Shown piece after piece: positions 24,792-34,602 of a stretch of DNA of 36,316 bases; position 1 is the first letter of the stretch, and each line of letters starts with the position of its first letter. The position numbers and the translations under genes were made by a program. This DNA comes from Flavobacteriales bacterium (GTDB lineage: Bacteria > Bacteroidota > Bacteroidia > Flavobacteriales_D > Crocinitomicaceae): positions 1-36,316 of the forward strand of contig CANMTO010000026.1 of assembly GCA_947500755.1 (NCBI GenBank), given 5' to 3'. The notes below the pieces were generated by a model, which made no database searches, was not told where the DNA came from, and worked only from the letters and a program-made list of their open reading frames with translations.

Positions 24792-26660
24792 TTAATTGCT
24801 CGACATTAAGTTGGCATTAATAATGGCTTGCTCTTTTTCTTTATCCGATATTTTTTTGTTCAGATATTTATCTAACATTAATCCTGCAATCGGAGCGGCC
24901 CAAGCACCACCTGAACCCGCATTTTCAATAAAAACAGCAATGGCTATTTTAGGGTTTTCAATTGGGGCAAAGGCAATGAAAACCGAATGGTTTTTTTTAT
25001 TTTTTCCATTTTGTACCGTCCCGGTTTTACCGCACACGATGAAGTTATTAATGCGCGCTTCTTTACCCGTTCCCCCGGCCTCGTATACCACCCTTCTCAT
25101 GCCCTCTATGACGGCATCAAAATGCGCGCGATTAATGGGGGTTATGTGTTTGCTGCGATATTTTTTTAGCGCACCCTTTTTCCCAATGGATTTAACGAAA
25201 TGAGGCGTATAATACCAACCTCGGTTGGCCATTATAACGGCAATATTAGCCATTTGAATCGGTGTTAGTTTGATTTCTCCTTGGCCAATTGAAATGGAAC
25301 GGATCGTTGAAAACGCCCATTGGTGATGTCCTAAATAACGGTCGTAGTATAATGAATTCGGGATTAGTCCGTTGCGCTGAGCAAGGGTGTCTATGTCGAT
25401 TCCAAGGTTTTTCCCCAATCCAAACCCCATCATGTATTTATGCCAGGCGTTGAGTCCTATTTCTGCATCTTCAAAGATGTTCTTTTTTTTGTTGGGTTGA
25501 ATAACTCTTCTTACTGCGGCGTAGAAATACGGATTGCAAGAGTATTGGACGGCTTTTGCAATGGATGTTGCCCTTGGGTGATCGTGGCAACCAACTACTG
25601 CCTTGTTGCACGCAAAGCCAGTGTTTGGTGTGATTTGCTTTTCTTGCAAACAGATGAGTGCTTGTAATAATTTAAAGATTGACCCAGGTGGGTATTCCGC
25701 TTGGAGGGGGCGTGCGAATAACGGTAAGTTAGCATCGCGAACCAATCCGGGGTAGTTTTTTCTAATGCTCTTTCTACCGGACAATAAATTGGGATCATAA
25801 TTGGGCGCGGAGACCATGGTTAAAATTTCTCCAGTTTGCGGCTCAATCGCCACAATACAGCCCTTTTTGTTTTTCATCAAGGCTTCTCCAAATAATTGAA
25901 GTTTTATATCAACCCCAAGTTTGATTTTAGGCGAAGGTGTTGCTAAGGTGTCAAACTTTTTGTCTGCGTAGGGTTCTATTTCGTTATTTGTAGCACTGGT
26001 AACAATATATCTAACCCCTTTTTTACCCCTTAAAATCGCTTCATAGGATCGCTCCAATCCTGAACGCCCTACATTCATGCCTGGCCGGTAAAAGGGGTCT
26101 TTTTCAATTTCATTCCTACTAACTTCATTCATGTATCCAAGAATGTTTGCGCCGCTTGGATACGGGTAGTATCTAGTTCCCGTAGGCTCTTCATAGAACC
26201 CAGGAAAATCGGTTAACCTGGAGGCAATGCGAGTTATCTCTTCAAGGGTAAGGTCTTTTACAAAGGGATACGGTCTATCTGGGCGATAATTAGATTCCGT
26301 TTTTCGAGTCGCTGGATTTTTATAAACGCCCTCGTTTTTTACAATATCACGAAAGCGTTGCTTTACTTTTTTAACCTCCCACCCAATGAGTAAAGCAAAG
26401 GCGCTGGTATCTAAGTGTTTAATGCGCTCTTCAATTACCATGAGATTGTAAGAAATCTTATTAACCACAATTTTTCGGTTTTTTCGATCCACAATGATAC
26501 CCCTAGGCGGAATAATTTCCCGTCTTTTTTCCGCGATTTGCGTAGCTCTTCGGGTCCAAGAGTCATCAATCACTTGCATGTATAGAAGCTTGAAAACAAA
26601 CAGCAAGGAGGTAAATAAAACTAAGCCATACAACAGATATTTTCGATTGTCTAAATTCAT
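24792..26660 (-). CDS. mrdA: Penicillin-binding protein 2 (class B transpeptidase of the elongasome)
   Basis: 622 residues: an N-terminal membrane helix (about 9-30), a PBP dimerisation domain (with PPRGIIVDR at 51-59), and a transpeptidase domain with S327-I-F-K330, S374-C-N376 and K545-T-G547. It crosslinks new lateral-wall peptidoglycan and forms the core elongasome complex with RodA. Gene order mreD-mrdA-rodA is conserved in many bacteria. Its start overlaps the mreD stop by four bases. All catalytic motifs are intact. Confidence 0.95.
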   Translation of the reverse strand: MNLDNRKYLLYGLVLFTSLLFVFKLLYMQVIDDSWTRRATQIAEKRREIIPPRGIIVDRKNRKIVVNKISYNLMVIEERIKHLDTSAFALLIGWEVKKVKQRFRDIVKNEGVYKNPATRKTESNYRPDRPYPFVKDLTLEEITRIASRLTDFPGFYEEPTGTRYYPYPSGANILGYMNEVSRNEIEKDPFYRPGMNVGRSGLERSYEAILRGKKGVRYIVTSATNNEIEPYADKKFDTLATPSPKIKLGVDIKLQLFGEALMKNKKGCIVAIEPQTGEILTMVSAPNYDPNLLSGRKSIRKNYPGLVRDANLPLFARPLQAEYPPGSIFKLLQALICLQEKQITPNTGFACNKAVVGCHDHPRATSIAKAVQYSCNPYFYAAVRRVIQPNKKKNIFEDAEIGLNAWHKYMMGFGLGKNLGIDIDTLAQRNGLIPNSLYYDRYLGHHQWAFSTIRSISIGQGEIKLTPIQMANIAVIMANRGWYYTPHFVKSIGKKGALKKYRSKHITPINRAHFDAVIEGMRRVVYEAGGTGKEARINNFIVCGKTGTVQNGKNKKNHSVFIAFAPIENPKIAIAVFIENAGSGGAWAAPIAGLMLDKYLNKKISDKEKEQAIINANLMSSN

Positions 26661-27172
26661 TTTTTTCTTCGTTGGTTGAAAAAGAAAAATTGAGAAACAC
26701 TAATCACTAGGCCCGAGGCAATCAGTGAAAGGAAGAAGTTTCTTAGCACCAAAAGCGTTTCTCCCCATCGAAAAACTTCTAAGATAAAAAACCAAAGTAA
26801 GGTGCTCGAGAAAAGGACACCAAAAACCACTAAAAACCAAACCAAACCCATATCGCTGGCCGTTGGGTCTTTCAGCGGATCATATCCATCTCTGGGACGA
26901 AACGTTTCAAAAACGATAGGCCTTAAGAAGGCAAAGAGCACCAATGACGAGGCCGTCAATCCGAAGGTATTAGAAAGGGCATCAACAGAAATCCCCAAAA
27001 CAAAACCAATTATCATTAAAACAAAGACGTTCGTTTCGAAAGGTAAAATCATTAAATAAAGGGGTAAAATAAAAACCTGAGCCCCATAGCCCAACTCCAA
27101 TCGATTGAAGACAAACACTTGTAGAACGAAAAACAAGCCAAATAACAACGCGTATCGAATGATGTTTTTCAT
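26657..27172 (-). CDS. mreD: Rod shape-determining protein MreD
   Basis: 171 residues, hydrophobic throughout, with about five membrane helices, as in the MreD family. Sequence conservation in this family is low, so the call leans on position between mreC and mrdA. It is an inner-membrane scaffold of the elongasome. The spacing is one base after mreC, with a four-base overlap into mrdA. Confidence 0.88.
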   Translation of the reverse strand: MKNIIRYALLFGLFFVLQVFVFNRLELGYGAQVFILPLYLMILPFETNVFVLMIIGFVLGISVDALSNTFGLTASSLVLFAFLRPIVFETFRPRDGYDPLKDPTASDMGLVWFLVVFGVLFSSTLLWFFILEVFRWGETLLVLRNFFLSLIASGLVISVSQFFFFNQRRKK

Positions 27173-27173
27173 T

Positions 27174-28010
27174 TTATTCGGGGTCTTCAGGGATCTCTAA
27201 TTGCAGGGTCTGAAGTTCTTTCCGTATCAAGGAATGTACGACATAAGCAGAATGCAAGGTTCTATAATCCTCACTAAAGCGCACTTCAAGGTTCCAAAGT
27301 GCCTGGTCTTCAACGCGAGACTTAGATATAACCGTTCCCAATTTGATTCCTTTTGGGAAAATCCCTGAAGCACCGAGCGTATATATACGGGTGTTTTTTT
27401 TAATGTTAAGGTCACTTGAAACTCCAGTAACTATTCCGGTTTTTGGATGAAAGCCGTCCCATTTTAATATTCCTCTTGGCCCATCGACACCAATCATTAC
27501 ATCCAAGTTAATGTCTTGGGTTAAAACGGATTTCACCAATGAGAAATGCTCCCCAACTTTAAAAACAATACCTACCACCCCATTGGGTGAAATTACCCCC
27601 ATGTTTTTTTTTATTCCTTGTCGCTTTCCTATATCAATGGTAAAGTAATTGTTTCTTCGAATAACAGCCCCATTGATTATTTTCGTTGGAATATAACTAA
27701 AAGACTGTTCATAGGCCGTGTCATTAACCTGTATTTTAGCGCGATCAACGCGATAAAAATTTGTAAAAACACGTTTACGTAACTGAGCGTTTTCTAACCT
27801 TAGCGCTGTATTGTTTTCTTCTAAATCAAAATGGTTAGTCAATTTTCCTTCTACTGATTGTATCTTTCCATTAAAGGTTGACGCCGTGGATAAATACACA
27901 CTTTTAGGAAAGGAAACAAATTGAACATAAAGCACCAGACAAAGAAACTGTAGGGCGGAGAAAAAAATAAACACCCGAAACCTTCTTAAAAAAGCGAATA
28001 AATTTTGCAT
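27174..28010 (-). CDS. mreC: Rod shape-determining protein MreC
   Basis: 278 residues: one N-terminal membrane helix (about 12-31), a coiled-coil-prone stretch (about 48-80, with LEENNTALRLENAQLRKRV), then the periplasmic beta-domain with GKRQGIKKNMGVISPNGVVG, the usual MreC signature region. It links cytosolic MreB to the periplasmic synthases and activates PBP2-RodA. It lies 42 bp behind mreB and one base before mreD. Confidence 0.94.
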   Translation of the reverse strand: MQNLFAFLRRFRVFIFFSALQFLCLVLYVQFVSFPKSVYLSTASTFNGKIQSVEGKLTNHFDLEENNTALRLENAQLRKRVFTNFYRVDRAKIQVNDTAYEQSFSYIPTKIINGAVIRRNNYFTIDIGKRQGIKKNMGVISPNGVVGIVFKVGEHFSLVKSVLTQDINLDVMIGVDGPRGILKWDGFHPKTGIVTGVSSDLNIKKNTRIYTLGASGIFPKGIKLGTVISKSRVEDQALWNLEVRFSEDYRTLHSAYVVHSLIRKELQTLQLEIPEDPE

Positions 28011-28052
28011 GTTATTTTACCCTATACTGTACACCCATGTTTTTGGGGTTGA

Positions 28053-29078
28053 TTAATCGCGAATTAAGAATTGATATTTATCAATGTTCTTGAGTGCGAT
28101 ACTGGTTCCTAAGGCAACAGCACGCAATGGGTTTTCTGCAATGTGAACGGGAAGTTTAGTTTTATCCGCTATTCGTTTATCAAGCCCTCTTAACATGGAT
28201 CCTCCGCCTGCAAGATAAATACCTGTTTTATAGATATCGGCACTTAGTTCTGGTGGAGTTGCCGCAAGCGCACTGAGTATTGCTTCTTCGATTTTAGCAA
28301 TGGTTTTATCCAGGGCCGACGCAACCTCATCGTGTGTAATCATAATTTCTCTCGGTATACCCGACATTAAGTCTCGACCTCTTACCGCATAGGGTGGTGG
28401 TGGATCATCTAGGTCTATGATTGCAGCACCCACCTCGATTTTAATTTGTTCCGCGGTGCGCTCTCCAACTAAAATGTTGTGCTGGCGGCGCATGTATTCT
28501 TCTATTTCTTGGGTGAAATCATCCCCGGCAATTCGGATAGATTTGTCAGCAACAATACCTCCTAAGGCAATCACGGCAATTTCGGAAGTTCCACCGCCAA
28601 TATCAATAATCATATTACCCATAGGCTCTTCCACATCAATTCCGATGCCTATTGCGGCTGCCATAGGTTCGTGAATCAGATACACCTCTTTGGCACCAGC
28701 ATGTTCAGCAGAGTCACGAACGGCTCGTTTTTCTACTTCTGTAATCCCAGAAGGAATGCAAATAACCATGCGCAAGGTGGGTCTAAACAGGGTTCTTCCA
28801 GGGTTGATCATCTTAATCATCCCACGAATCATTTGTTCGGCACTTTGAAAGTCCGCAATTACCCCGTCTTTTAATGGCCGGACAGTTTCAATGAGGCGGT
28901 GTGTTTTTCCGTGCATTTGTTGCGCTTTTCTTCCGATAGCCACAATCTGACCGGTTTGAATGTCTTTTGCAACAATAGAAGGCTCGTCTACTACCACCTT
29001 ATCATTCCATATGATAAGCGTATTTGCCGTTCCTAAATCTATGGCAATTTCTTGCGTTAAAAAGCTAAATAAACCCAT
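28053..29078 (-). CDS. mreB: Rod shape-determining protein MreB (actin-like)
   Basis: 341 residues, the normal MreB length. Actin-fold phosphate-binding motifs are present: IDLGTANTLI near the N-terminus, IDIGGGTSEIAVI (phosphate 2) and LAGGGSMLRGLD (adenosine). It forms membrane-bound filaments that position the elongation machinery. It is the first mre gene, 58 bp behind purH. The gap contains an imperfect -7-like TACCTTCG (minus strand), so it may have its own promoter as well as read-through from purH. Confidence 0.97.
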   Translation of the reverse strand: MGLFSFLTQEIAIDLGTANTLIIWNDKVVVDEPSIVAKDIQTGQIVAIGRKAQQMHGKTHRLIETVRPLKDGVIADFQSAEQMIRGMIKMINPGRTLFRPTLRMVICIPSGITEVEKRAVRDSAEHAGAKEVYLIHEPMAAAIGIGIDVEEPMGNMIIDIGGGTSEIAVIALGGIVADKSIRIAGDDFTQEIEEYMRRQHNILVGERTAEQIKIEVGAAIIDLDDPPPPYAVRGRDLMSGIPREIMITHDEVASALDKTIAKIEEAILSALAATPPELSADIYKTGIYLAGGGSMLRGLDKRIADKTKLPVHIAENPLRAVALGTSIALKNIDKYQFLIRD

Positions 29079-29136
29079 GTGTTTGTATTCGTATTATTAT
29101 TATTTCGAAGGTAGGTAAAAACTTCCAAAAGAAAAA

Positions 29137-30648
29137 TTAATGTTTAAAATGTCTAATCCCAGTGAATACCATGGATAATTGGTTCAAATTGCAGGAATCA
29201 ATCGACAATTGATCCTTTAGTGAGCCGCCGGGTTGAATTACTGCAGTTATTCCCACCGAATGAGCAATTTCTACACAATCTGGAAAGGGAAAAAATGCAT
29301 CACTAGCCATAACCGCACCACTTAAATCAAATCCAAAGGTTTTTGCCTTTAATATGGCCTGGTTTAACGCATCAACCCGAGAGGTTTGCCCCGTTCCACT
29401 CGCAAGGAGTTGCTGGTTTTTTACAAGGGAGATAGCATTGGATTTGGTGTGTTTCACAACCACGTTAGCAAAGAGTAGGTCTAAGAGTTCTTGGTCGTTT
29501 GGGGCTTGTTGTGTTTTAACAATTAACGCATCTTTTTGTACTGTTTTCAAATCAAAATCCTGAACTAGGTCTCCGTTTAGCACGCTTCTTGTGCTTTTTA
29601 TGGGGGAAGCGAATGGTTTTTGTTGTAGAAGAATTCTGTTTTTCTTTTGTGTAAGCACGTGATTCGCTTCAGGAGAGAATCCGGGTGCAATTAAGATTTC
29701 ATAAAACAATTCATTGATTTGCGCTGCTGTTTCATCATCCACCGGATGGTTGGTAATCAGAACCCCTCCGAAAGCGCTAACTGGATCTGCGGCAAGGGCC
29801 TTTTTATAAGCATCAAGGACCGAGGTGCCGGCTGCAATCCCGCAAGCGTTATTGTGTTTAATTATTGCAAACATGGGTGTGTTTAGGTCAAAGTCTTGAA
29901 TGAGCCGAACGGCAGCGTCTACATCGAGTAAGTTATTATATGACAAGTCCTTTCCCGCTAGCTTATCGAATACTTCAGATAAATCACCCTGAAACGTTGC
30001 CGATTGATGGGGGTTTTCACCATATCTTAGGGCTGTTTCACGCACGAACCCATTGGTTTTTTTGAGATATGAGGCGATGTTTGTATCGTAATTGGCAGTT
30101 ATAAGAAAGGCGTCTTGAGCAAATCGTTGTCGTTGGTCTCGTGTGGTATTGCCTTCATGAGACGCAAGTAAGTGTGCAAAGGAATCATACTGTGTTTTGG
30201 AAGACAGCACCACGACGTCTTCATAATTTTTTGCAGCAGCACGAAGCAGTGAAACGCCACCAATATCTATTTTCTCTATGATTTCGTGATGATCTGTCGT
30301 GTTTCTGAGGGTTTCCTCGAACGGATATAAATCAACAACAACTAAATCTATGGCCTTGAGACCGTGTGTTTGAATAGAATTTTCATCACGTTCCAATCCC
30401 CGCTGATATAAAATCCCACCAAAAACTCCTGGGTGTAACGTTTTAACCCGCCCGCCTAAAATTTCCGGGAAATTTGTTAATGAATCCACCGGGATTACGG
30501 GTACGCCCAAGCGCTCGATGTGAGACAAGGTCCCTCCCGTGGAGTAAATGGTTACTTTTAGTGCGTGGAGTGCCGTTACAAGAGGGTCTAAGCCATCTTT
30601 GTTATAGACTGAAATAAGGGCTGATTGGATCGGTTTGTACCCGCTCAT
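29137..30648 (-). CDS. purH: Bifunctional AICAR transformylase / IMP cyclohydrolase PurH
   Basis: 503 residues. The N-terminal IMP cyclohydrolase (MGS-like) domain shows STGGTLSHIERLGVPV and GGRVKTLHPGVFGG. The C-terminal transformylase domain shows RYGENPHQSATF and AIIKHNNACGIA, with the Lys-His pair of the active site; the common form is KHxNPCG, here with NA for NP. It ends SMVFTGIRHFKH, the family's closing motif. It carries out the last two steps of de novo IMP synthesis in the cytosol. It lies just before mreB on the same strand, an arrangement frequent in Bacteroidota. Confidence 0.97.
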   Translation of the reverse strand: MSGYKPIQSALISVYNKDGLDPLVTALHALKVTIYSTGGTLSHIERLGVPVIPVDSLTNFPEILGGRVKTLHPGVFGGILYQRGLERDENSIQTHGLKAIDLVVVDLYPFEETLRNTTDHHEIIEKIDIGGVSLLRAAAKNYEDVVVLSSKTQYDSFAHLLASHEGNTTRDQRQRFAQDAFLITANYDTNIASYLKKTNGFVRETALRYGENPHQSATFQGDLSEVFDKLAGKDLSYNNLLDVDAAVRLIQDFDLNTPMFAIIKHNNACGIAAGTSVLDAYKKALAADPVSAFGGVLITNHPVDDETAAQINELFYEILIAPGFSPEANHVLTQKKNRILLQQKPFASPIKSTRSVLNGDLVQDFDLKTVQKDALIVKTQQAPNDQELLDLLFANVVVKHTKSNAISLVKNQQLLASGTGQTSRVDALNQAILKAKTFGFDLSGAVMASDAFFPFPDCVEIAHSVGITAVIQPGGSLKDQLSIDSCNLNQLSMVFTGIRHFKH

Positions 30649-30673
30649 AGCGTATGAAAATTTAATGAAGGTA

Positions 30674-30681
30674 TAAAGGTA
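30674..30681 (-). promoter_or_regulatory. Possible purH promoter -7 element
   Basis: Read on the minus strand, TACCTTTA matches TAnnTTTG at seven of eight positions and lies 25 bp before the purH ATG. A TTCG sits 17 bp upstream of it as a weak -33 candidate. It lies downstream of the nrdA terminator, where a new promoter is expected. Confidence 0.35.
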
Positions 30682-30791
30682 CAGATTATCGTCCGTTTCG
30701 AATTAAAATGATATGAACAATACACAACCGTTCACTGATTTCTGGGAAGCACAAGGAGGGGTTAAGATAATTAAGTATAAGGTTGTAAAAC

Positions 30792-30817
30792 AAAAAAGGC
30801 GCTCAAAGAACGCCTTT
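30792..30817 (-). terminator. Rho-independent terminator behind nrdA
   Basis: On the minus strand AAAGGCG and CGCCTTT form a 7-bp stem around a 9-base loop, followed by a T tract (TTTTTTG). It starts about 40 bp after the nrdA stop and separates nrdBA from purH. Confidence 0.88.
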
Positions 30818-30857
30818 ATGAATTATACATATTTTAATCAATAATTAAGATAGCATG

Positions 30858-33218
30858 CTATCCTGAACACATTTCACAATTATCAGGGTTCTCTAAAGAA
30901 CAAGCAATCGCGGCTTGTTGCTCTTCTAAAGAGCTCACACCAGGCTCTTCGACTACGCTTTTATCGATGGTGAATTTAATGGCGTCAGTAGCCGCTTTGG
31001 TACGCAAGTAATACATTCCTGTTTTCAATCCTTTCTCCCAACCATAGAAATGCATGGAGGTTAACTTCCCAAAGTTTGCTTGTTCCATAAAGATATTAAG
31101 CGATTGACTTTGACAAATAAATGCTCCGCGGTCCGCGGCGTGATCAATAAGTGCTTTTTGTGAAATTTCCCATGCCGTTTTATAGAGTTCTTTGATTCGG
31201 CTAGGTATTTCAGGAATGTGTTGAACGGAGCCATTTGCCGCCATAATTTTTTGACGCATATCCATGTTCCATAACCCTTCTTTTACCAAGTCTTTCAATA
31301 AATGTTTATTGACAATGATAAATTCTCCAGACAACACCCTTCTTGTGTAAATATTGGAGGTATAAGGCTCAAAGCATTCGTTGTTACCTAGGATTTGTGC
31401 AGTGGATGCGGTAGGCATTGGTGCCAACAACAATGAATTTCTGACGCCGTGCTGTTTAACTTCTTCTTTTAATAGATCCCATTCCCAGCGCGCACTCGGG
31501 GTAACCCCCCACATATCGAACTGAAACACCCCTTTAGATACGGGTGAGCCTTTAAAGGTAGAATACGGGCCTTCTTTGATAGCAAGGTCCTTAGATGCGG
31601 TCATTGAAGCAAAATAAATGGTTTCAAAAATCTCTCTATTTAAGGCGCGTGCTTCTTCTGATTCGAATGGAAGCCCCAATAAAATAAAGGCGTCTGCCAA
31701 CCCTTGAACACCTAATCCAATGGGTCTGTGGCGGAGGTTTGAATTTTTCGCCTCTTCCACTGGATAATAATTCTCATCAATGATTTTATTTAAATTCAAC
31801 GTTGCTTGATACGTTACTTCAAATAATTTATCGTGATCGAACGTACCATGTTCACTAATGTATTTTGGCAAAGCCAAAGAGGCTAAGTTACACACCGCTA
31901 CTTCATCTGGCGCAGTATATTCGATGATTTCTGTGCACAGGTTTGAGGATTTAATTACCCCAAGGTTTTGTTGATTGGATTTGGCGTTTGCGGCATCTTT
32001 ATACAACATATACGGGGTACCTGTTTCAATTTGCGACTCTAGGATTTTAAACCATAAGTCTTGAGCGTTTATGGTTTTCCTTCCTTTTCCTTCCGACTCA
32101 TACTTCGTGTAAAGGGCTTCAAACGCTTCGCTGTGTGTATCTGCTAATCCAGGGCATTCGTGCGGACACATTAACGTCCACTTTTCATTGTTTTTAACCC
32201 GCTTCATGAACAAGTCTGGAATCCAAAGTGCAAAGAATAAATCTCTTGCTCGCTGTTCCTCTTTCCCGTGGTTTTTCCTAAGGTCTAAGAAGTCAAATAC
32301 ATCTGCATGCCATGGTTCTAAATAAATAGCGAAAGAACCTTTGCGTTTGCCCCCTCCTTGATCTACATAGCGCGCGGTATCATTGAATACGCGCAGCATA
32401 GGAACGATTCCATTGGAGGTGCCGTTGGTCCCTTTGATATACGAACCCGTAGCGCGAACATTGTGAATAGAGAGTCCAATTCCTCCCGCGGATTGTGATA
32501 TTTGCGCACAAGACTTTAAGGTGTCATAAATCCCGGGAATACTGTCTTCTTTCATGGTTAATAGAAAGCAAGAAGACATTTGTGGTTTGGGTGTGCCGGA
32601 ATTGAAAAGCGTTGGGGTTGCATGCGTAAACCACCCTTCAGACATTAAGTTATACGTGGCAATAGCCGATTTAATGTCGTTCTTGTGGATTCCTAAGGAT
32701 ACCCGCATTAGCATGTGCTGAGGTCGCTCGGCGATTTCCCCTTCAAGTTTCATGAGATATGAACGGGTAAGGGTTTTAAACCCGAAGTAATCATATCTAA
32801 AATCTCTATCATAGATGATGCTTGAATCTAAGGCTTCCCGGTTATTAACCACAATTTTATAAACCTCTTCAGACAATAACGCCGCATTCTGTCCGGTTTT
32901 CGGGTCCAGGTATTCGTAAAGGTCTGTCATCACATCAGAAAAGGTCTTCTTGGTTTCTTTGTGAAGATTAGATACAGCAATTCTAGACGCCAAAAGCGCA
33001 TAATCCGGGTGCTCTGTTGTTTTTGCAGCAGCCACCTCCGCGGCTAAATTATCAAGATCAGTGGTTGAAACGCCATCGTACAGCCCTTCAATAACCTTCA
33101 TCGCTACCGCTTCCGGAGAAACCATAGGGTCTAGTCCATAACACATCTTGATCACACGAGCAGTGATCTTATCGAATTTTACGGCCTCTTTTCTACCGTC
33201 TCTTTTAACTACGTACAT
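30858..33218 (-). CDS. nrdA: Class Ia ribonucleoside-diphosphate reductase, large subunit
   Basis: 786 residues. A short ATP-cone (about 1-90) is followed by the catalytic barrel. Visible catalytic residues are the redox pair C217 (QMSSCFLL) and C443 (EVAVCNLA), the finger-loop N426/C428/E430 in NLCTE, the radical-transfer pair Y736-Y737 in GMYYLRT, and the C-terminal C781/C784 in CEMC. It reduces NDPs to dNDPs. The opening segment ([20 protein letters not shown], then [13 protein letters not shown]) closely resembles eukaryotic RRM1, as is known for Bacteroidota. It lies 17 bp behind nrdB and ends at a terminator. Confidence 0.97.
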   Translation of the reverse strand: MYVVKRDGRKEAVKFDKITARVIKMCYGLDPMVSPEAVAMKVIEGLYDGVSTTDLDNLAAEVAAAKTTEHPDYALLASRIAVSNLHKETKKTFSDVMTDLYEYLDPKTGQNAALLSEEVYKIVVNNREALDSSIIYDRDFRYDYFGFKTLTRSYLMKLEGEIAERPQHMLMRVSLGIHKNDIKSAIATYNLMSEGWFTHATPTLFNSGTPKPQMSSCFLLTMKEDSIPGIYDTLKSCAQISQSAGGIGLSIHNVRATGSYIKGTNGTSNGIVPMLRVFNDTARYVDQGGGKRKGSFAIYLEPWHADVFDFLDLRKNHGKEEQRARDLFFALWIPDLFMKRVKNNEKWTLMCPHECPGLADTHSEAFEALYTKYESEGKGRKTINAQDLWFKILESQIETGTPYMLYKDAANAKSNQQNLGVIKSSNLCTEIIEYTAPDEVAVCNLASLALPKYISEHGTFDHDKLFEVTYQATLNLNKIIDENYYPVEEAKNSNLRHRPIGLGVQGLADAFILLGLPFESEEARALNREIFETIYFASMTASKDLAIKEGPYSTFKGSPVSKGVFQFDMWGVTPSARWEWDLLKEEVKQHGVRNSLLLAPMPTASTAQILGNNECFEPYTSNIYTRRVLSGEFIIVNKHLLKDLVKEGLWNMDMRQKIMAANGSVQHIPEIPSRIKELYKTAWEISQKALIDHAADRGAFICQSQSLNIFMEQANFGKLTSMHFYGWEKGLKTGMYYLRTKAATDAIKFTIDKSVVEEPGVSSLEEQQAAIACSLENPDNCEMCSG

Positions 33219-33235
33219 TGCTTTTCTTTCTTAAA

Positions 33236-34204
33236 TTAAAATTCTTCGTCCAACGTAAATCGTTGGGTTTCTTTATCGGACATGACGCTTGCCTTTTGGT
33301 ATTCTCCAACGCGCTTCTCAAAGAAATTAGTTTTCCCTTGAATCGAGATCATTTCCATAAAATCAAATGGATTGATGGTGTTGTATACACGTTCATTCCC
33401 AAGCTCCACCAATAATCGGTCTGCAACAAATTCTATATATTGGTTCATTAAGTCACTGTTCATACCGATGAGTTTGACCGGAAGGGCATCGGTAACGAAT
33501 TCTTTTTCAATTTCAACAGCATCCATAATAATTTCACGCACTTGGTCTTTAGAGAGCTTGTTCACTAAGTGTCGAGTGTAGAGTAAGCATGCAAAATCAC
33601 AATGAAGCCCCTCGTCTCGAGAGATTAATTCGTTTGAGAAGGACAAGCCCGGCATAAGGCCACGTTTCTTAAGCCAGAAAATGGAACAGAAAGACCCGGA
33701 AAAGAAAATCCCTTCTACTGCGGCGAATGCCACCAAACGCTCGGCAAATGAACCCTTATCAATCCATCGAAGCGCCCAATCTGCCTTTCTTCGAACACAA
33801 TCTAAGGTATCAATGGCATTAAAAAGACCTGATTTTTCAGCGGAATCTTTAATGTAGGTGTCGATGAGTAAGGAGTAGGTTTCTGAATGAATGTTTTCAG
33901 CTGCCACTTGAAATCCATAGAAAAATTTTGCTTCGGTGTATTGTACTTCCGATAAAAAATGTTCCGCTAAGTTTTCATTTACAATGCCGTCTGAGGCAGC
34001 AAAAAAGGCGAGAACGTGCTTAACAAAATGACGTTCGTCGTTGGTCAAGCGTTCCCAATCTACCAAATCCTGTGATAAATCGATTTCTTCAGCAGTCCAA
34101 AAACTTGCCTCCGCTTTTTTGTAAAAGCTCCAAATGTCGCTGTGCTCAATGGGAAAAAGAACAAATCTGTTCTTGTTTTCTGCTAAAATTGGTTCGTGGC
34201 TCAT
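33236..34204 (-). CDS. nrdB: Class Ia ribonucleotide reductase, small (radical-bearing) subunit
   Basis: 322 residues of the ferritin-like R2 fold. By comparison with mouse R2, the iron ligands include D72 ([13 protein letters not shown]), E103 and H106, and the radical tyrosine is Y110 ([17 protein letters not shown]). The tyrosine is present, so this is a tyrosyl-radical enzyme rather than a radical-less class Ic type. The core is strikingly close to eukaryotic R2. It is the first gene of nrdBA, with a 398-bp upstream gap holding inverted repeats. The C-terminus (RFTLDEEF) is the tail that docks on NrdA. Confidence 0.96.
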   Translation of the reverse strand: MSHEPILAENKNRFVLFPIEHSDIWSFYKKAEASFWTAEEIDLSQDLVDWERLTNDERHFVKHVLAFFAASDGIVNENLAEHFLSEVQYTEAKFFYGFQVAAENIHSETYSLLIDTYIKDSAEKSGLFNAIDTLDCVRRKADWALRWIDKGSFAERLVAFAAVEGIFFSGSFCSIFWLKKRGLMPGLSFSNELISRDEGLHCDFACLLYTRHLVNKLSKDQVREIIMDAVEIEKEFVTDALPVKLIGMNSDLMNQYIEFVADRLLVELGNERVYNTINPFDFMEMISIQGKTNFFEKRVGEYQKASVMSDKETQRFTLDEEF

Positions 34205-34602
34205 GGTTTATTTTATTTTCAATTTTTTAAGTGATAGCTTCTACTACAACCGAAGGACTTCGATTCCGTATTTGCTAACAAAAACAATGTTTCCTTTTTA
34301 GTTACGGGAGCAATAATCTTGCTGTTTTAAAGTTGTTAAAAAGGCTTACAAATTTTGTCAAAAAAAACGTTCCTCACAATGCGATTTTTATCCGTTCTGC
34401 GTTTTGCCCACCCCCATTTAACCGCTATCCCTTAGTAGTGCTTTGTCGTATGATTTATCAACAACTTTTAAAAGTTATTAATACGGAGACTCCGTAAAAA
34501 TTCTCATTAAACAAACATCGGATTCAACCGCTCAAAGTCCATGCGTAAACATACTAGTTTTATACCTGAGCAGAAGGATTTTTTTAATTCATTTTCAACA
34601 CG
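34205..34602. promoter_or_regulatory. 398-bp divergent intergenic region between nrdB and comF with inverted repeats
   Basis: No coding region is supported here. Three inverted repeats are visible: CGAAG-GA-CTTCG (34251-34262), the perfect 14-bp palindrome AACTTTTAAAAGTT (34463-34476), and TACGGAG-A-CTCCGTA (34482-34496). A TTATCAACA (34455-34463), one base from the classic DnaA box TTATCCACA, abuts the palindrome. I did not find a clear pair of NrdR boxes. The region must contain the nrdB promoter and probably the comF promoter. Confidence 0.5.
34463..34496. repeat. Two adjacent palindromes, candidate operator
   Basis: AACTTTTAAAAGTT (34463-34476) and TACGGAGACTCCGTA (34482-34496, 7-bp arms around one base) lie five bases apart. 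They sit about 107-140 bp before comF and 259-292 bp before nrdB. Neither is followed by a T run, so neither looks like a terminator. A dimeric regulator site is inferred. Confidence 0.45.

Noticed and set aside
30713..30844. Small + strand open frame of 43 codons (begins MNNTQPFTDFWEAQGG) between purH and nrdA
   Set aside because: It runs straight through the nrdA terminator hairpin, overlaps the region expected to drive purH, and has no recognisable family. Most likely chance.
34330..34375. Sigma70-like TTGACA (minus strand) with a TAACAA 17 bp downstream upstream of nrdB
   Set aside because: Bacteroidota primary sigma factors use a different consensus, and the region is AT-rich enough for this to arise by chance.
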